From positions 1 through 5,191 of the forward strand of contig JAKFVZ010000018.1 in the NCBI GenBank assembly GCA_021732965.1: a stretch of 5,191 bases of DNA, written 5' to 3'. The stretch's first letter is position 1, and the number at the start of each line of letters is the position of its first letter. The stretch is from Reyranella sp. GTDB taxonomy: Bacteria; Pseudomonadota; Alphaproteobacteria; Reyranellales; Reyranellaceae. The notes beneath the pieces were generated by a model. The model saw only the letters and a program-made list of their open reading frames with translations, was not told the origin of the DNA and did not search any database. This document shows, one piece after another, positions 1 to 5,067 of this stretch. The translations under genes and the position numbers were made by a program.

Positions 1-134
1 GCGCACCGCTTTCCTGCTGACCGGCGCGGCGGCGGCGGCGCGCATGGTCGGTCCACTGGCCGACCGCCCAGCTGCTGAACACGCTGATGCCGGTGACGAG
101 GATCGCCGCGCCGGTCAGCAGGAAAGCGGTGCGC
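1..134. repeat. 31-bp perfect inverted repeat at the window edge
   Basis: Bases 1-31 are the exact reverse complement of bases 104-134, with a 72-base spacer (32-103). The match stops at 32/103 and may continue leftwards past the window start. The repeat lies inside the open reading frame on the minus strand, so one arm is gene sequence and the other the same sequence turned round. A perfect match of this length inside a gene, touching the end of the sequence, is typical of a foldback chimera at a contig end. A real hairpin or small inversion-duplication cannot be excluded. Confidence 0.85.
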
Positions 135-328
135 ACGTCGCCGCCGGCATGCGTGGCGCCGGTCGCGACGGCGAGGCAGAAGCCCGCCACAAGACCCACG
201 CTCGCGGGCGCGGCGATGCGCTTCATCCCGTCGCGCCATCCGGTTGTGTGCCAGCCGGCTGCAGGCGGCCGCACGTCTGCCGATGTGCCGGCACCGCCGT
301 CCCCGGCCGTGGTCGTTCCCAGTCTCAT
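1..328 (-). CDS. Small membrane protein, partial (3' end beyond left edge)
   Basis: I do not recognise the family. The visible 109 residues have a hydrophilic Gly/Ala/Pro-rich N-terminus. Two hydrophobic stretches follow, about residues 38-59 and 67-90, separated by a short GGD turn, and then an arginine cluster (about 97-101). This suggests a two-helix inner-membrane protein with a positively charged cytoplasmic tail. The start at 328 is preceded by a GGGGA element. Met35 (codon at 226-224) is a serious alternative, because codons before it often end in A while those after it almost all end in G or C, as expected for real coding sequence here. The last ten or so codons (31 down to 1) lie in an inverted copy of an earlier part of the same gene, so the visible C-terminal residues (AGQQESGA) may not belong to the true protein. 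It lies 84 bp downstream of the SNase-like gene on the same strand and could be co-transcribed with it. Confidence 0.5.
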   Translation of the reverse strand, partial: MRLGTTTAGDGGAGTSADVRPPAAGWHTTGWRDGMKRIAAPASVGLVAGFCLAVATGATHAGGDVRTAFLLTGAAILVTGISVFSSWAVGQWTDHARRRRRAGQQESGA

Positions 329-412
329 GCGGATTCCCCAATCCCCGCGTCCAGACAAGCACTGGCCCGCGGCGGAGTCGAGGGGGGTATCCTCACACCG
401 CTCGGGACAATG

Positions 413-979
413 TCATTTTTCGCCGAGCCAGGCCGGCCACATGCCCTTGCGCGCCTTGCGGGCCTCGAACTCGGCGTCGGCGTAGCGCTGGCTGGCGCGC
501 GGCTCCCAGGCCAGCGCGTCCTCCAGCTCGTGGCCCCAGGCCACGCCCGAGGCCAGCATCGCACCACCGAGATCGACCGGCTGCGCCTCGTCGAGCGCGC
601 ATTGCGCCACCAGGCGACAGTCGGAATCGAAGCGCGCGATGCGGCACTTCACCTTGTGGTCGGCGCGCGCCAGCAGGTCCTCGAGCGTCGCGCGCGCGCG
701 CATGCCGCCCACCGTCTCGGCCTTCGCCGCGTCGCGCAGCGCCGGCGCCTGCAGGCCCCACAGCTTCAGCGGCGCCTTCAGCCCGACCCCGCCCAGCTGC
801 TCGCCGTCGATCGCATAGGCCTGGCCCGACCAGCTCTGCGGCAGCGCGCCGGCACTGGCGCAGGCGGCGGGCTTCGCCGCAGCGGCCGGCGGCGCGGGCG
901 GTGTCGCCGGTTTGGTCTGCGCGAGCGCGGGGCTAGCGCACAGCGCCAGCACGAGCGGGAGAAGCACGGATCTTTTCAT
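413..979 (-). CDS. Exported thermonuclease-fold (SNase-like) protein, probably catalytically impaired
   Basis: This 188-residue protein starts with a clear Sec signal peptide (MKRSVLLPL, cleavage near ALA/Q at 20-21). An Ala/Pro-rich linker (about 21-48) and a staphylococcal-nuclease-like domain (about 53-188) follow. Family landmarks are AIDGE (56-60), LKLWGLQAP (71-79), DxxCRLVAQC (118-127), SGVAW (144-148), and the C-terminal YAxAEFEARKARKGMW helix (166-181). Lined up with S. aureus nuclease, the positions of Arg35, Asp40 and Glu43 are Lys72, Gln77 and Ala80, Asp21 is Glu60, and only Arg87 is kept (Arg122). Loss of the general-base Glu and the first catalytic Arg predicts little or no phosphodiesterase activity, so a binding or structural role in the periplasm is more likely. 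Cys112, Cys121 and Cys127 could form a disulfide. The start is chosen for the signal peptide; no Shine-Dalgarno motif is visible before it. The domain call is fairly sure; inactivity is inferred from an alignment by eye. Confidence 0.8.
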   Translation of the reverse strand: MKRSVLLPLVLALCASPALAQTKPATPPAPPAAAAKPAACASAGALPQSWSGQAYAIDGEQLGGVGLKAPLKLWGLQAPALRDAAKAETVGGMRARATLEDLLARADHKVKCRIARFDSDCRLVAQCALDEAQPVDLGGAMLASGVAWGHELEDALAWEPRASQRYADAEFEARKARKGMWPAWLGEK

Positions 980-1101
980 GCGCCGACGGTGGCGCGCGTT
1001 TGCGGCGACGACAAGGCCGCTCGGAGGACCGACATGCCGAACGAGATCGCGACCACGCATCGGACACGGGCGGCCCGGCGCGAGCCCGCGGGAGCGGCGC
1101 C
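980..1101. promoter_or_regulatory. Divergent intergenic region between SNase-like gene and HTH gene
   Basis: These 122 bases separate two divergently transcribed genes, so promoters for both directions are expected here or just inside the neighbours. I see no convincing -35/-10 pair on either strand. The only clear signal is a Shine-Dalgarno motif, GGGAG at 1090-1094, seven bases before the ATG at 1102. Confidence 0.4.
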
Positions 1102-1356
1102 ATGAGCCGCGGCCGTCCCTGGAGCGCCGACGATACCGCGCGGCTGCGGCGGCTGGTGGCCGCGGGCTGCACCGACGGCGAGATCGCGGAGGCGCTGGCG
1201 CGTCATCCCGACCTGATCCGCCGGCGCCGTCGCGAGGCGGGGCTGGCGCCCGGCCAGTCGCGCGCCGCCACGGTCGCGCTGATGCGCGTGAACCGTCGCC
1301 GCCTCGGCAAGAAGGTGGCCGGCCGCGCCGAAGCCGTGCCCGCGGAGCCAGGATGA
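1102..1356 (+). CDS. Small Myb/SANT-like helix-turn-helix protein
   Basis: This is an 84-residue, very basic protein. Residues about 6-48 read as a compact three-helix DNA-binding unit. It opens with WSADDTARLRRLVAAG, which has the leading Trp typical of Myb/SANT-like and GcrA-like N-terminal helices. A turn (CTDGEIAEALARH) and a recognition helix rich in Arg (DLIRRRRREAGL) follow. The remaining 35 residues are basic and probably disordered or nucleic-acid-binding. The start is supported by GGGAG seven bases upstream. Its TGA overlaps the ATG of the next gene (ATGA), so the two are almost certainly translated together and may act together. It may be a transcription factor or a phage-derived DNA-binding accessory protein; the target is not predictable from sequence. 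Confidence 0.75.
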   Translation: MSRGRPWSADDTARLRRLVAAGCTDGEIAEALARHPDLIRRRRREAGLAPGQSRAATVALMRVNRRRLGKKVAGRAEAVPAEPG

Positions 1357-1763
1357 TGGGCGAGCGTCCGGTGCGTTTCACGGAAGCGCTGGGAGCGGAG
1401 ATCTGCCAACGCACCGCCGAAGGCAATCTGCTGCACGAAGTCTGTCGCGCGCGGCGCATGCCGCTGGCCGGGACCGTGCGGCAGTGGCTGCGCGAGAACG
1501 CTGCGTTCCGCAATCGCTACATGCTGGCGCGCGAGACTCTCGCCGACGCGCTGGCCGAGGACGCGATCCGCGTCGCCCGCGAGGCCACCCCCGCCGACGC
1601 CACCGCGTGCCGTCTCTATGTCGATGCGATCAAGTGGTACGTCGCGCGCATCGCACCGGGGAGATACGGCGAACGTCCCGCGCCCGAGGCGACGCCGCGC
1701 GGGACGGTGGGCGACGCGATCGAGAAGGGCCGCGAACGGGTGAAGCGCCTGCGCGAAGTGTGA
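1353..1763 (+). CDS. Terminase small subunit-like DNA-binding protein (orphan)
   Basis: This 136-residue protein has the layout of Sf6-type phage terminase small subunits. An N-terminal helix-turn-helix (about 10-48) ends in TVRQWLRENAAFRNRY. A long charged helix (AREtLADALAEDAIRVA, about 59-75) follows, then the family-like element DAIKWYVARIAPGRYGER (91-108), and a charged tail. In phages this protein recognises packaging sites and hands DNA to the large subunit. Here no large terminase, portal or other phage gene is visible up to the right edge, so it may be a phage remnant or a domesticated DNA-binding protein paired with the upstream HTH gene. The start is one of two adjacent ATGs (1353 or 1356). 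The first overlaps the upstream stop codon and supports translational coupling. The final stop is followed by 131 bp before the next gene, with no convincing terminator. The family call comes from motif resemblance and should be checked by profile search. Confidence 0.72.
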   Translation: MMGERPVRFTEALGAEICQRTAEGNLLHEVCRARRMPLAGTVRQWLRENAAFRNRYMLARETLADALAEDAIRVAREATPADATACRLYVDAIKWYVARIAPGRYGERPAPEATPRGTVGDAIEKGRERVKRLREV

Positions 1764-1828
1764 GAAAGAATGCCGCCGCGTCGGTGCGCTGGCGCACGGT
1801 GTGCCGCGATTCATTCTTGCAACAACGG

Positions 1829-1854
1829 GCAACCGGTTCGTCGAAAGGGCCGTT
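1829..1854 (+). promoter_or_regulatory. Candidate EcfG-type (general stress response) promoter
   Basis: GCAAC (1829-1833) and CGTT (1851-1854) are separated by exactly 17 bases. The alphaproteobacterial EcfG consensus is GGAAC, 16-17 bases, CGTT, so there is one mismatch in the -35 element. Transcription would start near 1860, giving a leader of about 35 bases for the Gln/Asn-rich gene. Short hydrophilic proteins are frequent targets of this regulon. A four-to-five-base match can arise by chance, so this is only a candidate. Confidence 0.35.
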
Positions 1855-1894
1855 CCTCAGAGACAAGCGCCGCCGTCCCGGCCGCGCACATCGG

Positions 1895-2080
1895 ATGGAG
1901 ATTTCCTTGAACAACAATCAGAACCCGAACCAGAACCAGAATCCGAACCAGAACCAGCAGCGCGAGCAGGCTCAGAAGGAGCAGCAGCAGAACCAGAAGC
2001 AGAACCCGGGCAGCAAGGAGCAGGGCTTCGACAAGAGCCAGGGGCAGGGCCAGAAGCCCGGCCAGTCCGAGAACCGCTAA
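1895..2080 (+). CDS. Small Gln/Asn-rich, intrinsically disordered protein
   Basis: This 61-residue protein has 18 Gln and 12 Asn, about half of its length. It has no hydrophobic segment, no Cys, and only one aromatic residue (Phe45). The N-terminal half is a tandem NQNPNQ repeat; the C-terminal half mixes Gln with Lys, Glu and Gly (KEQGF, SQGQGQKPGQ). It is predicted to be soluble, cytoplasmic and unstructured. I do not recognise a named family and assign no function; a stress-related hydrophilic protein is one possibility given the candidate promoter upstream. The ATG at 1895 lacks a Shine-Dalgarno motif, whereas a TTG at 1907 has GGAG (1897-1900) six bases before it and would give a 57-residue protein starting MNNNQNPNQ. 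Either start is possible. An intrinsic terminator begins 16 bases after the stop codon, supporting a monocistronic gene. Confidence 0.7.
   Translation: MEISLNNNQNPNQNQNPNQNQQREQAQKEQQQNQKQNPGSKEQGFDKSQGQGQKPGQSENR
1916..1957 (+). repeat. 18-bp tandem repeat encoding NQNPNQ
   Basis: Two near-identical 18-base units (1916-1933 and 1934-1951) plus a partial third encode NQNPNQ-NQNPNQ-NQ. The copies differ only at synonymous sites (AAT/AAC and CCG context). The unit is in frame, so copy-number change by slippage would lengthen or shorten the protein without a frameshift. Confidence 0.8.
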
Positions 2081-2096
2081 CCGACCCGACGAGACG

Positions 2097-2124
2097 AAGC
2101 CCGCCGCAAGGCGGGCTTTTTCTT
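2097..2124 (+). terminator. Intrinsic terminator of the Gln/Asn-rich gene
   Basis: GCCCGCC (2099-2105) pairs with GGCGGGC (2110-2116) around a GCAA tetraloop of the stable GNRA type. Two further A-T pairs extend the stem, and the run TTTTTCTT (2117-2124) follows. It begins 16 bases after the stop codon at 2080. Confidence 0.93.
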
Positions 2125-2183
2125 GCGCGCGGTTCGTGCGCAGCTCGCCGCTTCAAGGTGATGGTCGTTGGCGTTCCGAAAAA

Positions 2184-2291
2184 GGCGAAAGGTCCCTCGC
2201 TTGCGCTCGGGATGACACCTCTTGCTTGATCGGCGCACAGCGCCAATTCCAACAAAACTGTCATCCCGAGCGTGAGCGAGGGACCTTTGCC
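2184..2291. repeat. Imperfect inverted repeat (dispersed-type intergenic palindrome)
   Basis: The left arm 2184-2217 (core GGTCCCTCGC...CTCGGGATGACA) pairs with the right arm 2259-2291 (TGTCATCCCGAG...GCGAGGGACC). There is one single-base gap and two mismatches, and the loop is 41 bases. Either arm also has internal dyad character (CCCTCGC...GCTCGGG). Elements with CATCCCGAGC...GCGAGGGACC are familiar as dispersed intergenic repeats in alphaproteobacterial genomes, where they are often misread as short peptides containing HPERERGTF. It lies between a terminator and the operon at 2469 and could form an RNA hairpin or act like a REP element. Confidence 0.85.
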
Positions 2292-2367
2292 TCATGGGCG
2301 ATAGCCCTGGGTTCGGTAGGCTTCGCTCGGCTCCTCTCCCGTGCATCGAATCGTGACGTCGCTAAAT

Positions 2368-2405
2368 TGCATGCAAGCCGCAATTGTGCGCACTTGTTGT
2401 GCACA
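2368..2405. promoter_or_regulatory. Cluster of short palindromes, candidate operator/promoter region of the exported-protein operon
   Basis: Within 38 bases there are TTGCATGCAA (2368-2377), CAATTG (2381-2386), GTGCGCAC (2386-2393) and TGTGCACA (2398-2405). The last two belong to a near-direct repeat, TTGTGCGCAC (2384) and TTGTGCACA (2397), spaced by 13 bases. The stretch is less GC-rich than its surroundings and sits 64-101 bases upstream of the ATG at 2469, where a promoter and operator are expected. I could not settle on a -35/-10 pair. The remainder of 2292-2454 shows nothing else I can name. Confidence 0.35.
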
Positions 2406-2468
2406 TTCATTCCGTGTGCGATGGTGTTTCCGGGAGAGCTGGTGTTGCCGGCTTGGGGGAGAGCTTTC

Positions 2469-3971
2469 ATGCGGGACGGACTCCGTGCGCGCCGCGCACG
2501 TGAACGGGGCGTGAAAAGTGTGGCCTGGTCCGTGGCCATCATTCTGTCGTTGTCGTACCCCGCCGCGTCGCAGGGGCCGATGGGTCCCGGCGGCGGTGCG
2601 ATGACGCCACAACCGCGCGTGGCACCGCCGCCTCCGCCACCACCACCGCCTCCACCGGTGATGGTGCCGGTGGCGCCCGGCCTGCAGCCCGGTGCACCGG
2701 CCACGGTCAACCCGCGCGCCACTTCTTCGCCTTCGGATGCCGGCAGCGGCAGCACCGTCACGATCCGGGAGAACGACTCGCCCCGGCCGCCCAATCGTCC
2801 GCCCGCACCCGCCACCGCGACGACCGCCACGCCGCCCGCCGCGCCGGCCGTGCCCTCCGTCGATCGGACGGCGGCGCTCGGCTCGGCGATGCGCGGCCTG
2901 CGGCCGGCGCGCGACGTGCCGCTGGTCGCCACCGACGACAAGGGCGGCAACCGCACGCAGGTCCGCACCGACGGCAAGGGCCAGTTCTCGCTGGGCACGC
3001 TCGCGCCCGGCGTGCGCGACCTGGCCCTCCCGCTCGCCGACCTGCAGCGCGCGCTGCCCACCGGCACGAAGCGCCTGCCCAGCGTGACCGTCAGCCTGGT
3101 CGTTCCCGCCGCGCCCGGCGCCGGGCCGCGCGGCCATCTCGTCGTGCACACCTATGTGCGGCCCGATCCGAAGAAGGACATCCGCGCCCGCATCACCGTT
3201 TCGCGCAACGGCGGCGGCGCGACCGTCGACTGGGGCGACGGCACGCCGCCGGTCAACACGGTACGCGACGGCTGGCCGGTAAATGTCGGCGGCGGGCGCG
3301 GGCCGGTCGACACGATCGGCACGGTCTCGTTCGTGCGCAAGTTCGAGAAGATGGGGTTCATCCAGATGGATCCCTGCAATCCGTGGTGGCAGTGCGCGCC
3401 GCCGCCCGATCCCGATCCGCCGCCGATGGACGATCCGTGGACCGAGACCCTCCCCGAGGGCGATCCGCCACCGGAGGATCCCTACATCGAGATCGTCGAT
3501 CTCGACGACCCGCCGCGGGACGATCCGCCGCGCGAGGATCCGCCGAAGGACGACCCGCCCAAGGTGGGCGACAAGGGCACCTTCGACGTCGGCCCGCTGC
3601 GGCCGGGCGTGCGCGAGGTCAGGCTGCGCCTGCCGATCGCCGAGCCGCCGCGGCCGCCGGTCAAGGTGGCGCTGCTGCTGCCGGTCGAGCCGCGCGCCGC
3701 CGTCGAGGCGATCAATGCCGGCGGACGGCCGCCGCGCGTCGGCGAGAAGGACCGGCTCCATCTCGTCGAACACATCTACGCGCCCGACACCACGGCGCAG
3801 ACGCTGCGCGTGCGCATCTCGATGGCGAAGGACGGCAGCGGCGCCCTCGTGGACTGGGGCGACGGCACGCCAATCACCGACGTCAAGCGCGATGGCAAGC
3901 CGATCGCCGCCGCCAGCGTCGACCGCGAAGCGGTCGGCCGCATCCTCTTCCTCGGCCCCAACAAGAAGTAA
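2469..3971 (+). CDS. Secreted proline-rich protein with two DWGDGTP (PKD-like) domains
   Basis: This is a 500-residue exported protein of no family I can name. A signal peptide with an extended basic n-region (1-17), hydrophobic core (18-30) and likely cleavage after AAS (34) precedes QGPMGPGGG. The mature chain has 11 consecutive prolines (53-63), then a Pro/Ala/Thr-rich, probably disordered segment to about 140. Repeat domain A (170-294) has DWGDGTP at 254-260, and domain B (369-500) has DWGDGTP at 462-468. Both domains open with KGxF, pass through PGVR, and share a beta-strand-like pattern. DWGDGT is a hallmark of PKD-type Ig-like folds, but the usual HxY strand is not obvious. Between them lie a C-NPWWQ-C loop (303-309, the only cysteines) and an acidic Pro linker with four DDPPR-type units (346-365). 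The start is fixed by GGGGGAGAG (2455-2463) five bases before ATG. A GTG at 2511 would give a shorter signal peptide and is a weaker alternative. The gene ends 14 bp before the barrel gene, so the products probably meet in the envelope. Confidence 0.8.
   Translation: MRDGLRARRARERGVKSVAWSVAIILSLSYPAASQGPMGPGGGAMTPQPRVAPPPPPPPPPPPVMVPVAPGLQPGAPATVNPRATSSPSDAGSGSTVTIRENDSPRPPNRPPAPATATTATPPAAPAVPSVDRTAALGSAMRGLRPARDVPLVATDDKGGNRTQVRTDGKGQFSLGTLAPGVRDLALPLADLQRALPTGTKRLPSVTVSLVVPAAPGAGPRGHLVVHTYVRPDPKKDIRARITVSRNGGGATVDWGDGTPPVNTVRDGWPVNVGGGRGPVDTIGTVSFVRKFEKMGFIQMDPCNPWWQCAPPPDPDPPPMDDPWTETLPEGDPPPEDPYIEIVDLDDPPRDDPPREDPPKDDPPKVGDKGTFDVGPLRPGVREVRLRLPIAEPPRPPVKVALLLPVEPRAAVEAINAGGRPPRVGEKDRLHLVEHIYAPDTTAQTLRVRISMAKDGSGALVDWGDGTPITDVKRDGKPIAAASVDREAVGRILFLGPNKK
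2976..3968 (+). repeat. Diverged tandem domain duplication within the proline-rich protein
   Basis: Copy A is about 2976-3350 and copy B about 3573-3968, separated by the Cys/Pro linker. Matching blocks in order are KGQFSLGTLAPGVRDL with KGTFDVGPLRPGVREV, VHTYVRPD with EHIYAPDT, ARITVSRNGGGATVDWGDGTP with VRISMAKDGSGALVDWGDGTP, and RDGWPV with RDGKPI. The 20 bases coding DWGDGTP are identical (3228-3247 and 3852-3871), while the flanks have diverged at the protein level. This points to an old duplication with strong constraint on the motif. Copy boundaries are approximate. Confidence 0.8.
3504..3563 (+). repeat. Four 15-bp repeats encoding DDPPR/EDPPK units
   Basis: Four consecutive 15-base units encode DDPPR, DDPPR, EDPPK and DDPPK (residues 346-365). 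The codons for Asp and Pro vary between units. The result is an extended, highly charged linker between the two DWGDGTP domains, comparable to proline-rich rods that span the periplasm or cell wall. Confidence 0.85.
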
Positions 3972-3985
3972 CCACAGGACATCGA

Positions 3986-5029
3986 ATGAAAAAGAAACTG
4001 ATCGTACTCTCGGCGCTCGCCTCCGGCGCCGTGATGGCTTCTCCCGCGCACGCGCAGCTTTCGCCCGGAACGACGACCACCGTCGCGCCGGCCTCGCCCT
4101 CGGCCACGTCGCAGTCGACGGCGGTCAACAGCGGCGTCCAGAGCCAGGCCAACACCGCGGCCTATGTCACGCTGCCGGGCATCAGCGCGGTGATCCAGCA
4201 GACGCTGGCGGGTCCAGTGCTGGCCGGGCCGCGCCGCACCTCGGACCTCGGGCCGCTGCACAGCGGCGTTTCCGCGGGCGACGATCCGATGAGCTGGCAG
4301 GTCTGGGCGCAGACCGGCGGCGGCCAGAGCGTCAACAGCCTGGGCATCGGCGGCTACTCGATCGGCAGCTACGGCGCGCAACTCGGCGTGCAGGCGCAGA
4401 TCACGCCGAAGTTCCTGCTGGGCCTCAGCGGCGCGTGGCAGGGCTCGGGCGGCACGATGAACGGCGGCTTCTCGTCGACCAACTCGACGTTCGGCGTCAC
4501 CGCCTATGCCGGCTATCAGCTCGATGAGAACTGGAACGTCTCGGCGATGGCGGGCTACAGCGGCGGCACGAACTCGCTGACCAATTCGGGCTTCAACTAT
4601 CGCGCCAGCTACGGCAGCAGCCAGTGGAACTTCCAGGGCGGGCTGAACGGCTACTACAAGGTGGGCTCGGTCGTGCTGGCGCCGATGGTGTCGATCCTCT
4701 ACTCGCCGATCAACAGCTTCGGCTACACCGACAGCAACCTCGTCGTCGTGCCCGGCCAGTCGACCTCGCTGACCCGTGGCTCGGTCGGCGGCTTCATCAG
4801 CCTGCCGCTGGACAAGTGGCAGCCCTATGTCCGCGCCACCCTCGAGCACGATTTCAGCCTGCCGACCGGCAGCGCGGCCAACGGCTACACCGGCGGCACC
4901 GTGGGCGCCGGCGCGACCGTGCCGCTCAACGACACGATCTGGGCCTCGGTCGACGCCGGCTACAACTCGATCGGCCGCTACGCCCTGTCGTCGTGGTCGG
5001 GCAGCGTCCGGCTGAACGTGCGGTTCTGA
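3986..5029 (+). CDS. Autotransporter-like outer-membrane beta-barrel protein
   Basis: This 347-residue protein has a classical signal peptide (MKKKLIVLSALASG, cleavage after AHA at 23). A Thr/Ser/Ala/Gln-rich segment follows to about 100, and then a beta-barrel domain of about 244 residues (Trp104 to Phe347). The barrel has alternating strands typical of the autotransporter translocator family: SWQVWAQTGGG, YGAQLGVQAQITPKFLLGLSG, TAYAGYQLDENW, SAMAGYSGG, and a final SGSVRLNVRF ending in Phe, the BAM-complex recognition signal. The length fits a 12-strand barrel. A true autotransporter carries a large passenger before the barrel, but here only about 77 residues precede it, so the protein has almost no passenger. 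AGGA at 3976-3979, six bases before the ATG, supports the start. It lies 14 bp after the proline-rich protein gene and 38 bp before its likely paralogue, which suggests one transcript. It could anchor or export the neighbours, or be an independent porin-like protein. Confidence 0.88.
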   Translation: MKKKLIVLSALASGAVMASPAHAQLSPGTTTTVAPASPSATSQSTAVNSGVQSQANTAAYVTLPGISAVIQQTLAGPVLAGPRRTSDLGPLHSGVSAGDDPMSWQVWAQTGGGQSVNSLGIGGYSIGSYGAQLGVQAQITPKFLLGLSGAWQGSGGTMNGGFSSTNSTFGVTAYAGYQLDENWNVSAMAGYSGGTNSLTNSGFNYRASYGSSQWNFQGGLNGYYKVGSVVLAPMVSILYSPINSFGYTDSNLVVVPGQSTSLTRGSVGGFISLPLDKWQPYVRATLEHDFSLPTGSAANGYTGGTVGAGATVPLNDTIWASVDAGYNSIGRYALSSWSGSVRLNVRF

Positions 5030-5067
5030 GAGGCGAAGCCTGAACGAAACGAGGGGAGGGACGTGAC

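Noticed and set aside
364..412. Possible tRNA 3' end on the minus strand (CTCGACTCC followed by ...GGGCCA)
   Set aside because: The T-arm would need a 5' strand pairing with CTCCG, which is absent, and no acceptor, D or anticodon stems can be drawn upstream.
44..1105. Long open frame on the plus strand (about 353 codons) across the left part of the window
   Set aside because: It runs antisense to the membrane-protein and SNase-like genes. Its translation is Arg/Ala/Gly-rich with no recognisable domain, as expected for a shadow frame in GC-rich DNA.
1784..1797. Hairpin GTGCG-CTGG-CGCAC after the terminase-like gene
   Set aside because: The stem is only five pairs and no run of T follows, so it is not supported as a terminator.
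2077..2346. Short minus-strand frames containing peptides such as CHPERKRGTF
   Set aside because: These peptides are translations of the intergenic palindrome and are a familiar annotation error, not genes.
2136..2468. N-terminal extension of the proline-rich protein by up to 111 codons
   Set aside because: The extension would translate the intergenic palindrome and has no ribosome binding site, whereas ATG 2469 has GGGGGAGAG at ideal spacing and begins a signal peptide.
3504..3563. CRISPR-like tandem repeat
   Set aside because: The units are contiguous 15-mers without spacers, are in frame, and encode DDPPR-type peptide repeats.
2292..3773. Open frame of about 493 codons on the minus strand
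   Set aside because: It is antisense to the proline-rich protein gene, which has a signal peptide, ribosome binding site and internal domain duplication. The antisense product is His/Arg/Gly-rich and low in complexity.
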